From positions 310,001 to 374,000 of the forward strand of contig JACKJK010000004.1 of NCBI GenBank assembly GCA_020637985.1: a stretch of DNA of 64,000 bases, in the 5' to 3' direction. Under the pieces are notes generated by a model. The model was not told the DNA's origin. It worked only from the letters and a program-made list of their open reading frames with translations, and searched no databases. This document shows positions 42,562 through 51,860 of the stretch, in pieces. How positions within the stretch are numbered: position 1 is the stretch's first letter; each line of letters opens with the position of its first letter. The position numbers and the translations under genes are program-made. Source of the DNA: Rhodobiaceae bacterium (GTDB lineage: Bacteria > Pseudomonadota > Alphaproteobacteria > Rhizobiales > Tepidamorphaceae).

Positions 42562-43053
42562 TCAGTTCGTGGCGTTGTCGAGCACGGTCACGGCGCGGCG
42601 GTTCTGGTTCCAGCACGACGCGTTGTCGCACACCGCAACGGGGCGCTCCTTGCCGTAGGAGACGGTCCGCATCCGGTTGGCCGGAATGCCGAGGCTGATC
42701 AGGTAGTCGCGTGTCACCGCCGCGCGGCGCGCGCCCAGCGCGATGTTGTACTCGCGCGTGCCCCGTTCGTCGGCGTGGCCTTCCATCGTGAAGGTATAGC
42801 GCGGATACTGCAGCAGCCACTGTGCCTGGCGCTGCAGCGTCGCCTTGGAAACGTCTGTCAGCTGCGACGAATCGGTCGTGAAGAAGACACGGTCGCCCAC
42901 GTTGACCACGAATTCCTGTGCCGAACCGGGCACCACGTTGGTCGCTCCCGCGCCGGGCCCGTTGCGGTTCTGCGAACAGGCGGCCACGGTCAGGGCAAGC
43001 GCGATTGCGATGGCAATACGTGCGACACGTGCCCCGTTTGAAAGTCCAAGCAT
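42562..43053 (-). CDS. pal: Peptidoglycan-associated lipoprotein Pal
   Basis: This 163-residue outer-membrane lipoprotein belongs to the Tol-Pal system. A signal sequence ends in the lipobox VAAC with lipidated Cys26. The OmpA-like domain (about 50-160) shows the peptidoglycan-binding blocks MEGHADERGTREYNIALGARRAAVTRDYL and later. A conserved NQNRRAV lies at the end. A GGAGTAACC ribosome site lies before the ATG at 43053. It follows tolB after 236 bases, a gap long enough for its own promoter. Confidence 0.95.
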   Translation of the reverse strand: MLGLSNGARVARIAIAIALALTVAACSQNRNGPGAGATNVVPGSAQEFVVNVGDRVFFTTDSSQLTDVSKATLQRQAQWLLQYPRYTFTMEGHADERGTREYNIALGARRAAVTRDYLISLGIPANRMRTVSYGKERPVAVCDNASCWNQNRRAVTVLDNATN

Positions 43054-43289
43054 CCCGGTTACTCCATTTTTATCGGCCGGATACACTGGGCATTTACTAC
43101 CAGTCTTGCCGTTAACCGAGCGTTCGCAAACATGCTTAATGATTCGTGCGAACCCCGATTTTCTGCGCTCTCCTGGTGTGCCCCGCGCATCCTTCGCGGC
43201 CGATCCGTCCCTTGTTGTTGAAACCCCAATACGCCTTGATTTCCGCGCCCTGATACCCCTCAAGTGCGGCGGAAACTAGTCCCCGGCGC

Positions 43290-44696
43290 CTACTTGATCA
43301 AGGGCGACCAGGCCGGGTCCGAGGCCCAGGCCGGCGTCTGCAGCCGCCGCTCGTTGTAGCCGGTGATGTCGACCGACCATAGCTGCGATCCTCCGCCCGC
43401 GCCCGGCACGTCGCGGAAGAACATCAGCACGCGGCCGTTCGGCGCCCAGGTCGGGCCCTCGTTGTGATAGCCCTCGGTCAGGATGCGTTCACCCGACCCG
43501 TCCGGCCGCATCACGCCGATGGCGAAGCGCCCGCCCGCCTGCTTGGTGAAGGCGATATAGTCTCCGCGCGGCGACCACACCGGCGTCGAGTACTTGCCTT
43601 CGCCGAAGCTGATTCGCTGCGGGTTGGAGCCGTCGGCGCCCATGACGTAGATCTGCTCGACGCCGGAGCGGTCGGACGTGAAGACGATCCGCCGCCCGTC
43701 CGGCGCATACGACGGCGAGGTGTCGATCGCCGGCGTGTTGGTCAGTCGCATCGTGCGCCCGTTGCGCAGGTCCATCGCGTAGATGTTGGCGTTGCCGTCC
43801 TGCTGCAGGCTCATTATGATGCGCTGCCCGTCCGGCGAGAACCGCGGCGCAAACGTCATGCCCTGGAACGCGCCGACGAGCTCCGTCTGCCCGGTCTCGA
43901 TGTTGAACAGGTACACCTGAGGCGTGCCCGTGGCATAGGACATGTAGGTGATTTCCTGGCTCGTCGGCGAGAAGCGCGGCGTCAGCACCAGATCACGCCC
44001 CGACGACAGGTAGCGCAGGTTGGCGCCGTCCTGGTCCATGATGGCGAGCCGCTTGACCCGCTTGTCCTTCGGCCCGCTCTCCTCGACGAACACGACGCGC
44101 GTGTCGAAATAGCCGCTCTCGCCGGTCAGCCGCTCGTAGATGGCGTCGGCGATGATGTGCGCGACGCGCCGCCAGTTGGCCGGCGCGGTGAAATACTTCG
44201 AGCCTGTCATGTGCTGGCCGGCGGTCACGTCCCAAAGCCGGAACTCGACCTGCAACCGCCCGTCCGGCTGGCGCGTGATGCGTCCGTTGACCAGCGCCTG
44301 CGCGTTGATCACCTTCCAGTTCGCGAACTGCGGCTGGCCCTCGAAATCGATCGCCCGCTCGATGAAGGCGGCCGGGTCGATCGGCGCGAACAGCCCGGAA
44401 TTGCGCAGGTCCGCGGTAATCACCTGGACGATGTCCTGGCCGACCTTCACCTCGTCGGGCTGCACACCGGAGAAATCGACGAGCGCCACCGGCAGCGGCT
44501 GCACGACGCCGCGCGTCACGTCGACCTCGAGCACCGCGTGCGCCTGGTGTGCGCCGCCGGCCAGCACCGCGATGGCGACCAGCATGGCGGCAAGGCCTGC
44601 GGCCAGGCGCCGCGTCAATGCCCTGACAAGCCGCCCCGAGCCCGCTCGCGTGATCATATGCATGCCCCCGGTCCGCCCAATCTTCGAAACGGCCAT
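43290..44696 (-). CDS. tolB: Tol-Pal system translocation protein TolB
   Basis: This 468-residue periplasmic protein has a long N-terminal signal region (TRRLAAGLAAMLVAIAVLAGGAHQAHA), an N-terminal domain (about 50-180) and a six-bladed beta-propeller with repeats such as TPRFSPTSQEITYMSYATGTPQVYLFNIETG and DTSPSYAPDGRRIVFTSDRSG. It binds Pal and TolA. ATG 44696 is chosen because GGAGAG lies about 9 bases before it; an in-frame GTG at 44726 would overlap tolA. It follows tolA by 22 bases. Confidence 0.94.
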   Translation of the reverse strand: MAVSKIGRTGGMHMITRAGSGRLVRALTRRLAAGLAAMLVAIAVLAGGAHQAHAVLEVDVTRGVVQPLPVALVDFSGVQPDEVKVGQDIVQVITADLRNSGLFAPIDPAAFIERAIDFEGQPQFANWKVINAQALVNGRITRQPDGRLQVEFRLWDVTAGQHMTGSKYFTAPANWRRVAHIIADAIYERLTGESGYFDTRVVFVEESGPKDKRVKRLAIMDQDGANLRYLSSGRDLVLTPRFSPTSQEITYMSYATGTPQVYLFNIETGQTELVGAFQGMTFAPRFSPDGQRIIMSLQQDGNANIYAMDLRNGRTMRLTNTPAIDTSPSYAPDGRRIVFTSDRSGVEQIYVMGADGSNPQRISFGEGKYSTPVWSPRGDYIAFTKQAGGRFAIGVMRPDGSGERILTEGYHNEGPTWAPNGRVLMFFRDVPGAGGGSQLWSVDITGYNERRLQTPAWASDPAWSPLIK

Positions 44697-44718
44697 CAAA
44701 GCGCACTCTCCGGTCAGG

Positions 44719-45651
44719 TCAACCACCGAGCATCTCCCTCGGGTCGAAATTTACGATCATGTGCTTCCAGACGTCGTATTTGTCCGCCGGAAGCGAATAG
44801 GGCTGGCACTGCACCACCGCGCGCGCCGCCGCTTCCGAGGCGATCGTGAAGATCGGGTCGGAACTCGTGTTGGCGACGATCGGCGGGCGCACCAGCGCGC
44901 CGTCGGGCGCCAGTTCGACGTCGAGTTTGACCACCAGCCCGACCGCGTCGAGAACGCCGATCGGCGGGCTCCAGCAACGCGAGATCTGCTGGCGCAGATA
45001 GTCGATCTCGCTCATCGAAAGCCGCACGGCGGTGCCGCCCGGCGCGCCCAGCGACGGCGTTCCGTCGAGCGGCTGCTGGGTCACGCCGCCGGCTTCCGGC
45101 GGGCGCTCCTGCTTGTCGAGCAGGGCGGCGATCGAATTGGGATCGAACTGCTTCTGGTCCTGCTGCGCCTGCGCCGTGATCGGCGTCGGCCGCGGCTCCT
45201 CGCGGCGCGGCTTTGGCGCGCGTTTGGGCATTTCGAGCTTGCGCGGCAACTGCACGTACTTCGGCTCTTCGGGCTTGGCCTCCGGCTTGGGTTCCGGCTC
45301 GGGCGCCGGTTCCGGCTCGGCCTTGGCCTGCTCGGGTTCGGGGGCGGGCGCCGGCTCGGGTTCGGGCGCTGCCGCCGGCTGCGGCGCCGGTTCCGGCTTG
45401 GGTTCGGGTTTCGGCTCGGGCTGCGGCGCGGCGTTGCGCTCCTCCGGTGCCTTCGGCGCCTGCGGCGTATCCTTGATCTCGCCTGACTTGAGGCCGGCGG
45501 TCATCTTGGTGAACTCCTCCACCGACACCAGGTCGACAGGAAGCGCCACCTCGGGCGTGATCTCGAACGGCTTGGTGGAATGGAAGCCGACCACCGCCAT
45601 GGCGAGAACCGCCACGTGCGCGCAGCAGGATATCGTCAGCCCGAGACGCAT
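44719..45651 (-). CDS. tolA: Tol-Pal system protein TolA
   Basis: This 310-residue inner-membrane protein links the TolQR motor to TolB/Pal. One membrane helix lies at residues 5-23 (LTISCCAHVAVLAMAVVGFH). It is followed by a long Glu/Pro/Ala-rich rod (about 70-150, repeats such as PEPEPAPAPEPEQ) and a small C-terminal domain (about 220-310, IDYLRQQISRCWSPPIGVLDAVGLVVKLDVELAPDG) as in TolA/TonB-like proteins. The rod is rich in Pro-Glu rather than the Ala-Lys of enterobacterial TolA, a common alphaproteobacterial variation. It lies 16 bases downstream of tolR. Confidence 0.88.
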   Translation of the reverse strand: MRLGLTISCCAHVAVLAMAVVGFHSTKPFEITPEVALPVDLVSVEEFTKMTAGLKSGEIKDTPQAPKAPEERNAAPQPEPKPEPKPEPAPQPAAAPEPEPAPAPEPEQAKAEPEPAPEPEPKPEAKPEEPKYVQLPRKLEMPKRAPKPRREEPRPTPITAQAQQDQKQFDPNSIAALLDKQERPPEAGGVTQQPLDGTPSLGAPGGTAVRLSMSEIDYLRQQISRCWSPPIGVLDAVGLVVKLDVELAPDGALVRPPIVANTSSDPIFTIASEAAARAVVQCQPYSLPADKYDVWKHMIVNFDPREMLGG

Positions 45652-45667
45652 GCTGTCACCGCCGCGC

Positions 45668-46111
<444 letters not shown>

Positions 46112-46155
46112 GTCGTGCCTGTCAGTCTCCGGTAAAACGGCTCATCGGAAAGCCG

Positions 46156-46866
46156 TCACATACGCTCATCCAATTGCCGCGAAAGTATGGCCGAGAACTC
46201 GTCCGCGAAGCCCTCCAGCCGGGCCGCCTGGCGCGACACTTCCGAGGAAAAGCGGTTGTAGGCGACGGTCGCGGGGATCGCCGCGAGCAGCCCCAGCGCG
46301 GTGGCGAAAAGCGCCTCCGCGATACCGGGCGCCACCACCGCCAGCGAGGTGTTCTCGCTCGCCGCGATCGCCTGGAAGCTGGTCATGATGCCCCACACCG
46401 TGCCGAACAGCCCGACGAAGGGCGCCGTCGATCCCACCGAGGCGAGGAACATCAGGCGGCGCTCCAGCCGCTCGATCTCGCGCGACACGGTGACATCCAT
46501 CACCTTCTCGATGCGCATCTGCAGGCCCATGAAGCTGCCCGAGGGCTTTTCCTGGCTGCGCTTCCACTCGCGCATCGCGGCGACGAACATCGCCGCCATC
46601 GAGGTCGCCGGGCGTGCCGACAGGGTGCGGTAGAGATCCTCCAGCGAGTGGCCCGACCAGAACACCTTCTCGAACCGGTTCATCTGCTGGCGCGAACGCG
46701 CATAGACCAGTCCGCGGTCGATGATGATCGCCCAGCTCCACACCGATGCCAGGATCAGGCCGAGCATCACGATCTTGACCACGATATGGGCATGCAGGAA
46801 CAGCGTGATCAGCGAAAGATCGCCGGTCGGGGCGCTCAACCCGGATTGGTCGATGAGGCTTTCCAT
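46156..46866 (-). CDS. tolQ: Tol-Pal system protein TolQ (ExbB family)
   Basis: This 236-residue inner-membrane motor subunit has three membrane helices: about 25-50 (IVVKIVMLGLILASVWSWAIII), then SVGSTAPFVGLFGTVWGIMTSFQ and VAPGIAEALFATALGLLAAIPATVAYN, which carry the conserved Thr/Gly residues of the family. It works with TolR to drive TolA using the proton gradient. It is first in the tolQRAB run and lies downstream of ybgC by 257 bases, a gap holding its probable promoter. Confidence 0.95.
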   Translation of the reverse strand: MESLIDQSGLSAPTGDLSLITLFLHAHIVVKIVMLGLILASVWSWAIIIDRGLVYARSRQQMNRFEKVFWSGHSLEDLYRTLSARPATSMAAMFVAAMREWKRSQEKPSGSFMGLQMRIEKVMDVTVSREIERLERRLMFLASVGSTAPFVGLFGTVWGIMTSFQAIAASENTSLAVVAPGIAEALFATALGLLAAIPATVAYNRFSSEVSRQAARLEGFADEFSAILSRQLDERM

Positions 46867-47123
46867 CTGGACCTCTTGCAGGGGGCGGCAGGCCGACCCG
46901 TGTTGGCCAATGGCAGCGCGAACCGGCGGTTACGCCGGTGTCCTGCCGCCTTGCCAGGAAATATCGCCGCAGCGCCCGCGTGGCGCCTGTTGAATGTGCG
47001 CCGCTTCTTGCCGGGCTTTATGGCCGAACAAGGGCGCACGCGCGCTGGTTTAGCCGGTCTTTGTCCATGAAGGAATAGGGTTAAGCACTGGTTATCATGT
47101 CGCTCGCCCAAGATCAGCGATTT

Positions 47124-47663
47124 CTACTCCGGCCCGTCCACATCCGCCCCCTCTGGCGCATGCGGCGCGAATATCTTGCGCAGCCACAGCGGCATGCGCC
47201 GCGGCTTGCCCGACCGTGTCACCAGCGCGACCTTCACATCGGCGATCATGATCGGGCGCCCGTCGAGCAGCACCCGCTGCTTCACCAGCATCGACGCGCC
47301 GCGCATGTCGCCCATCCACGTCTCGATGCTCAGCACGTCGTCGATGCCCGCCGAGCCGATGAAATCGATGGTCATCTTCCTGACCGCGAAGGCAAGACCG
47401 CCGTCGGCGTCCATCAGGTCGTTGTGGTCGATGCCGGTCCAGCGCATGAAATCCGAACGCCCGCGCTCCATGAAGCGCAGGTAACTGGCGTGGTAGACGA
47501 CGCCGGAGAAATCCGTGTCCTCGTAGTAGACCCGCACGCCGAGCCGATGCACGCCGTCCTCACCGATGCGCCCGGCAAGGTCGGGCCACGCCGCGCTCAG
47601 CCCCGTCGGGCCCGGCGCATCGGGATCGCGTAACGGATCGGCCTTCTTTTCGCTCTCGCTCAC
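47124..47663 (-). CDS. ybgC: Acyl-CoA thioesterase YbgC (Tol-Pal-associated)
   Basis: This 179-residue hot-dog thioesterase has the catalytic motif VYYEDTDFSGVVYHASYLRF with Asp51. It acts on short acyl-CoA in this family and is usually the first gene of tol clusters. The N-terminus (about residues 1-35) is a Pro/Asp-rich extension not found in Escherichia coli YbgC. The GTG start overlaps the stop of the preceding metallophosphoesterase by 4 bases (GTGA), so the two are probably translationally coupled. Whether the extension is real depends on that GTG; there is no ATG before the catalytic block. Confidence 0.9.
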   Translation of the reverse strand: MSESEKKADPLRDPDAPGPTGLSAAWPDLAGRIGEDGVHRLGVRVYYEDTDFSGVVYHASYLRFMERGRSDFMRWTGIDHNDLMDADGGLAFAVRKMTIDFIGSAGIDDVLSIETWMGDMRGASMLVKQRVLLDGRPIMIADVKVALVTRSGKPRRMPLWLRKIFAPHAPEGADVDGPE

Positions 47664-48571
47664 GCGGATGCCCCCACATCGATGAGTGTGATCTCCGGGG
47701 GAACCCCGAATCGCACCGGCATGATCGAGCACCCCAGCCCGCCGGAGACGACAAGGTTGCGCCCCTCCTCGACGACATGGCCGTAGGCATAGCGGTTTCC
47801 GAAGGCCGACGGAACCACCGGCGAATAGCCGAACAGGCGCACCTGCCCGCCGTGGGTGTGCCCCGAGATCGTCAGCGCGACCCGGTCTGGAACTTTGGGA
47901 AAGATGTCCGGTTCGTGCGCCATCAGGATAACCGGCGCCCTGTCCCTCACCTTGGCCAGCGTGCCCTTCAGGTTGTCGAGGCCGACGAAGTAGTTGCGCC
48001 CGCTCTTTCCCCTCCGTTTCAGGGCGAGCTGGTCGGCAAGGCCCGCCAGCCAGAACGCCTGTCCGTCCTTCTTCAGGCGTACGGCGTCGTTCTCGTAGAC
48101 CGGGATGCCGACGTCCTCCAGCGCCAGGCGCGCGTAGATCGGGCCGCGTCCGCGCTTTTGCGCGCGCCGGTCGCTCCACCAGTCGTGGTTGCCCAGAACC
48201 GCATGCACGCCCAGCGGCGCGTCGAGCCGGGACAACGCAGCCGACCAGTCCTTCGCTGGCACGTCGCCGGTGCGGAAGCGCTGCGCGGTGTCATAGTCGC
48301 CCAGCAGCAGGACCGCGTCGGCTTCCAGCGTGTTGGTCAGGTCGGCTATCCACGCCACCCGTGCGGCACTCATCCATGGTTCGCAGGCATGCGGATCGGC
48401 GATCACGGCAAGCCGCAGACCGAGACCCTTCGGCCAGTTCGGCGGCGACACGGCGTGCCGCTGCACGCGCAGCCGCAGCCCCGGCTCGATGCCGAAGGCA
48501 TAGGCTCCAAGCCCGGCTCCGGTCAGGACCGTCGCCCCGAACAGTTTCAGCAGCGTGCGTCTTGAAATCAT
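47660..48571 (-). CDS. Metallophosphoesterase with twin-arginine-like N-terminus
   Basis: This 303-residue calcineurin-like phosphoesterase has the metal motifs IADPHACEPW, LLGDYD, LGNHDWW and ISGHTHGGQVRLFG, all intact. The N-terminus MISRRTLLKLFGATVLTGAGLGAYAFG has adjacent Arg residues and a hydrophobic segment, which suggests export or membrane anchoring. It resembles the YkuE/YaeI group, thought to act on lipid A or undecaprenyl-type phosphates in some species. Its substrate is unknown. It is coupled to ybgC by a 4-base overlap and lies 30 bases downstream of ruvB. Confidence 0.85.
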   Translation of the reverse strand: MISRRTLLKLFGATVLTGAGLGAYAFGIEPGLRLRVQRHAVSPPNWPKGLGLRLAVIADPHACEPWMSAARVAWIADLTNTLEADAVLLLGDYDTAQRFRTGDVPAKDWSAALSRLDAPLGVHAVLGNHDWWSDRRAQKRGRGPIYARLALEDVGIPVYENDAVRLKKDGQAFWLAGLADQLALKRRGKSGRNYFVGLDNLKGTLAKVRDRAPVILMAHEPDIFPKVPDRVALTISGHTHGGQVRLFGYSPVVPSAFGNRYAYGHVVEEGRNLVVSGGLGCSIMPVRFGVPPEITLIDVGASA

Positions 48572-48601
48572 GCGCCGGTCATTGACCGGGCAATGTGCCG
48601 A

Positions 48602-49645
48602 TCATGTGTCATCGTCCGCGAACAGCCCCATCTGCGCGGCATGAACGTTCGGCACCGCAAGCCCGAGGTGCCTGAAGGCATGCGGGGTGAGGATGCGCCC
48701 GCGCGGGGTGCGCTGGATGAAGCCCTGCTGGATCAGGTACGGCTCGATGATGTCTTCCACAGCGTCGCGCGGCTCGGCGAGCGCCGCCGAGATCGTCTCG
48801 ATGCCGACCGGCCCGCCGCCGAACTTCATCGCGATGGTCGTCAGGTAACGCTTGTCCATGCCATCAAGGCCGCGCTGGTCGACGTCGAGTTCCGACAGCG
48901 CCTTGTCGGCGATCGCCCGGTCGATCGCCCCGCCGCCCTCGACGAGGGCGAAGTCGCACACCCGGCGCAACAGCCGCCCGGCAATACGCGGCGTCCCCCG
49001 CGACCGGCGCGCGATCTCGATCGAGCCGTCGTCGGAGATCGTCATGCCCATCAGCCGCGCCCCGCGCCGCACGATCGTGTCGAGTTCCTCCACCGTGTAG
49101 AAGTCGAGCCGCACCGGGATGCCGAAGCGGTCGCGCAAGGGCGTTGTCAGCAGGCCGGAGCGCGTCGTCGCGCCGACCAGCGTGAACGGCGCCAGATCGA
49201 TGCGCACCGAGCGCGCCGCCGGCCCCTCGCCAATGATGAGGTCGAGCTTGAAGTCCTCCATCGCCGGATAGAGGATTTCCTCCACCGCCGGGTTGAGCCG
49301 GTGGATCTCGTCTATGAACAGGACGTCGCGCGGCTCCAGGTTGGTCAGCAGCGCTGCAAGATCGCCGCTCTTGGCGATCACCGGGCCGGAGGTGGCGCGA
49401 AAGCCGACGCCGAGTTCCTTCGACAGGATCTGCGCCAGCGTCGTCTTGCCCAACCCCGGCGGACCGGCGAACAGCACATGGTCGAGCGCCTCGCCGCGCG
49501 AGCGCGCCGCCTCGATGAACACCCGCAGGTTGGCGCGCGCCTGCTGCTGGCCGACGAACTCCTCCAGCGCCTGCGGGCGCAATGCGCCAGCGCTCTGGTC
49601 CTCGTCGCGCTCCAGCGCCTCGATCAGCCGTTCGCCTTCAGCCAT
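48602..49645 (-). CDS. ruvB: Holliday junction branch-migration helicase RuvB
   Basis: This 347-residue AAA+ motor drives Holliday-junction branch migration with RuvA. The Walker A GPPGLGKTTLA and Walker B ILFIDEIHRL-type blocks (VLFIDEIHRLN), sensor GATTRSGLLTTPLRDRF and the C-terminal winged helix (EPYLIQQGFIQRTPRGRILT) are all present. It is the third gene of the ruvCAB set and is separated from ruvA by 95 bases that hold a small palindromic repeat fragment. Confidence 0.97.
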   Translation of the reverse strand: MAEGERLIEALERDEDQSAGALRPQALEEFVGQQQARANLRVFIEAARSRGEALDHVLFAGPPGLGKTTLAQILSKELGVGFRATSGPVIAKSGDLAALLTNLEPRDVLFIDEIHRLNPAVEEILYPAMEDFKLDLIIGEGPAARSVRIDLAPFTLVGATTRSGLLTTPLRDRFGIPVRLDFYTVEELDTIVRRGARLMGMTISDDGSIEIARRSRGTPRIAGRLLRRVCDFALVEGGGAIDRAIADKALSELDVDQRGLDGMDKRYLTTIAMKFGGGPVGIETISAALAEPRDAVEDIIEPYLIQQGFIQRTPRGRILTPHAFRHLGLAVPNVHAAQMGLFADDDT

Positions 49646-49689
49646 TGCCTCTTGCCGTGCTCCGGTCCTAGCAGGTCAGGGCGGGTTGA

Positions 49690-49712
49690 GGAAAAGTGGT
49701 CACCGGTTTTCC
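49690..49712. repeat. Short RIME-like palindrome in the ruvA-ruvB gap
   Basis: GGAAAA (49690-49695) and TTTTCC (49707-49712) flank a spacer of 11 bases with GTGGTCACC inside. The pattern resembles the palindromic core of mosaic intergenic repeats in rhizobia. It lies between the ruvA stop and the ruvB start. Confidence 0.4.
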
Positions 49713-49740
49713 GCTCGCATCCCGCTCAAATCCATTTCGA

Positions 49741-50358
49741 TCACCGCGACAGCGCCTTCAGCGCCAGCCGGATCAGCGTCTCGGTGCTGGCGTCCTCGCC
49801 GCCTTCCCGATAGGCGGTCGCAACCGCCGCACCCGCCTGCGCCTGACCATAGCCGAGATTGACGAGCGCCGACACGGCATCGCGCGTTGCCGACGGCGCC
49901 CCGACGGCGACCGCGCCCGACACCTGCGCGAAGGCCGCGACGTCGCCCTCGATGAAGCCCGGCGCCTTGTCGCGCAGTTCCGACACGATGCGGCCCGCCA
50001 CCTTCGGCCCGACGCCCGGGGCACGCGCGACCATCGCCTTGTCCTGCATCGCGATTGCGCTCGACAGGTCCGACACCGACGCCGACGACAGGATCGACAG
50101 CGCCACCTTGGCGCCGACCCCCTGCACCGTCATCAGCAGGCGAAACCATTGCCGCTCCAGTGCGCTGGCGAAACCGTACAGCCGGATCTGCTCCTGGATC
50201 ACCGTCGTCTCGACGAAGATCGTCGCCGCCTCGCCCACCTGCGGCAGGGCGGACAGCGTGCGCCCGGAACAAGACAGGATGTAGCCGACGCCATTGACGT
50301 CGATCACCACGTGGTGGTCGCCGTATTCGTCGATCAGCCCTTTCAGCTTGGAGATCAC
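49741..50358 (-). CDS. ruvA: Holliday junction DNA helicase subunit RuvA
   Basis: This 205-residue protein binds four-way junctions as a tetramer and recruits RuvB. The N-terminal OB-fold begins MISKLKGLIDEYGDHHVVIDVNGVGYILSC. Two helix-hairpin-helix motifs follow (FRLLMTVQGVGAKVALSIL and MVARAPGVGPKVAGRIVSEL), and a C-terminal UBA-like domain (ALVNLGYGQAQAGAAVATAY) contacts RuvB. The start overlaps the ruvC stop by 4 bases. Confidence 0.96.
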   Translation of the reverse strand: MISKLKGLIDEYGDHHVVIDVNGVGYILSCSGRTLSALPQVGEAATIFVETTVIQEQIRLYGFASALERQWFRLLMTVQGVGAKVALSILSSASVSDLSSAIAMQDKAMVARAPGVGPKVAGRIVSELRDKAPGFIEGDVAAFAQVSGAVAVGAPSATRDAVSALVNLGYGQAQAGAAVATAYREGGEDASTETLIRLALKALSR

Positions 50359-50867
50359 GTGGCGAAAGCCTCTACACGGGCGCGCGTCGTGCGGTGATGC
50401 GCATGGCAGATCGCAATCGCCAGCGCATCCGCCTCGTCGTCGGAGCCGACCTTGGATTGCGGCAGCAGCATCGAGATCATCACCCGGATCTGTTTCTTGT
50501 CGGCATGCCCCGCCCCGACCACGGCCTTCTTAACCGCGTTGGGCGCATATTCGCCGATTGCGAGCCCGGCCTGCGCAGGCACCAGCATGGCGATGCCCCG
50601 CGCATGCCCCAACTTCAGCGTCGCTTCCGCGTCCTTGTTGACGAAGGTCTGTTCGACGGCGACCTCGTCGGGCGCGTGCGCGGAAACAATAGCCGTCAGC
50701 GCCTCATGGATCACCGCTAGCCGGTCGCCCAAGGGCAGATCCACATCGGGTCTGATGATGCCGCAGGCGAGGAAAGACAGGCGGCTGCCCTCGCTGGCAA
50801 TCACGCCCCATCCCGTCCGGCGCAGGCCCGGATCGATGCCCAGTATGCGAATCGCTCGGCTACTCAT
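50355..50867 (-). CDS. ruvC: Holliday junction resolvase RuvC
   Basis: This 170-residue endonuclease cuts Holliday junctions symmetrically. The RNase H-fold motif begins RILGIDPGLRRTGWG, which contains the first catalytic Asp, and later acidic residues lie in AVEQTFVNKDAEA and DEADALAIAICHAH. It is the first gene of ruvCAB and is divergent from the TauE/SafE permease gene. Confidence 0.96.
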   Translation of the reverse strand: MSSRAIRILGIDPGLRRTGWGVIASEGSRLSFLACGIIRPDVDLPLGDRLAVIHEALTAIVSAHAPDEVAVEQTFVNKDAEATLKLGHARGIAMLVPAQAGLAIGEYAPNAVKKAVVGAGHADKKQIRVMISMLLPQSKVGSDDEADALAIAICHAHHRTTRARVEAFAT

Positions 50868-50956
50868 AAACTCAGATGTAGCCGTTTTGTTCTCATTGTC
50901 GAGTTAATGCTTCCGCACTTTTTGCGCATTGGCCCGCCAGCCGGAAAATCCCCGCC

Positions 50957-51736
50957 ATGTCCGCCGCCGAAATCACCGGTTTCGTCCTGTCCGCCTTTGC
51001 CGAGCCGCGGTTCATGCTCGCGGCGGCGGTGGCGTTCGTCGCGGGGCTGGTGCGCGGGTTCGCGGGGTTCGGGGCGGCGATGATCTTCATGCCGGTGGCA
51101 AGCAGCATCGTTGCCCCGCCCATCGCGGCCGCCGCCTTCCTGACGCTGGATGCCGTGCTGACCCTGCCGCTGGTGGCGGGCGCGGCACGGCACTGCCAAT
51201 GGCACACGGTTCTGCCCGCAGCCATCGCCGGCATGGCCGTGGTGCCGCTTGGCGCCTGGGTGCTCGCCCATGCCGATCCGGTCATGCTGCGCTGGTTCAT
51301 ATCGCTGGTGGTGCTCGCCCTGCTCGGGCTGCTGCTGTCGGGATGGCGCTACACGGGCAAACCGAGCGTCCCCGCCTCGCTCGGCGTCGGGGCCTGCGCC
51401 GGGTTTCTCTCCGGCACGACGCAGGTCTCCGGTCCGCCGGTCGTGGCGTTCTGGATCAGCGGGCCGTCACCGGCGATCGCGATCCGCGCCAACCTGATCA
51501 TGTTCTTTTTTCTGGACGGATTGGCCGCCTTCGCGGCCTTTGCCGGCCACGGCTTCTTCACCGCCGACACGCTGCAGCTGATCGTGGCGACCGCACCGGC
51601 CTTTGGAATTGCGATTTTCTTGGGCGCGCGCGGCTTCGGTCGCACGAGCGAGACGTTCTACCGCCGCGTCGCCTTCACGATGATCGCGATTGCCGCGATC
51701 ACCGGCATGCCGATTTTGGACGGATGGTTGAGATAG
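50957..51736 (+). CDS. TauE/SafE (TSUP) family membrane permease
   Basis: This 259-residue membrane protein has about eight helices in two repeats, each with an FAGFG/FLSG-type turn: LVRGFAGFGAAMIFMPVA and GACAGFLSGTTQVSGPPV. The TSUP family transports sulfite, sulfoacetate or related organosulfur anions in characterised cases. The substrate here is unknown. It is an isolated plus-strand gene between the minus-strand ruvC and yebC genes. Confidence 0.87.
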   Translation: MSAAEITGFVLSAFAEPRFMLAAAVAFVAGLVRGFAGFGAAMIFMPVASSIVAPPIAAAAFLTLDAVLTLPLVAGAARHCQWHTVLPAAIAGMAVVPLGAWVLAHADPVMLRWFISLVVLALLGLLLSGWRYTGKPSVPASLGVGACAGFLSGTTQVSGPPVVAFWISGPSPAIAIRANLIMFFFLDGLAAFAAFAGHGFFTADTLQLIVATAPAFGIAIFLGARGFGRTSETFYRRVAFTMIAIAAITGMPILDGWLR

Positions 51737-51768
51737 GCCCGATGCAGATCCAGGCGTTGAGCGGAAAT

Positions 51769-51793
51769 GAAAACGATCCGGTGAATCGTTTTC
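51769..51793. repeat. Palindromic repeat fragment downstream of the TauE/SafE gene
   Basis: GAAAACGAT (51769-51777) and ATCGTTTTC (51785-51793) form a perfect 9-base inverted repeat with a 7-base spacer. It is a familiar rhizobial intergenic repeat form. It lies between convergent genes and could also act as a terminator. Confidence 0.45.
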
Positions 51794-51860
51794 CCGCGAA
51801 ACGGCGCGCGGTTTTCGCTGACGCGGACCTTCGGTTCCGTCCGGGTTTGCGTCTGGAAAA

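Noticed and set aside
44696..44726. A longer TolB starting at GTG and overlapping tolA
   Set aside because: The ATG at 44696 has a well-spaced GGAGAG, whereas the GTG has no ribosome site of its own and would only extend the N-terminus before the signal region.
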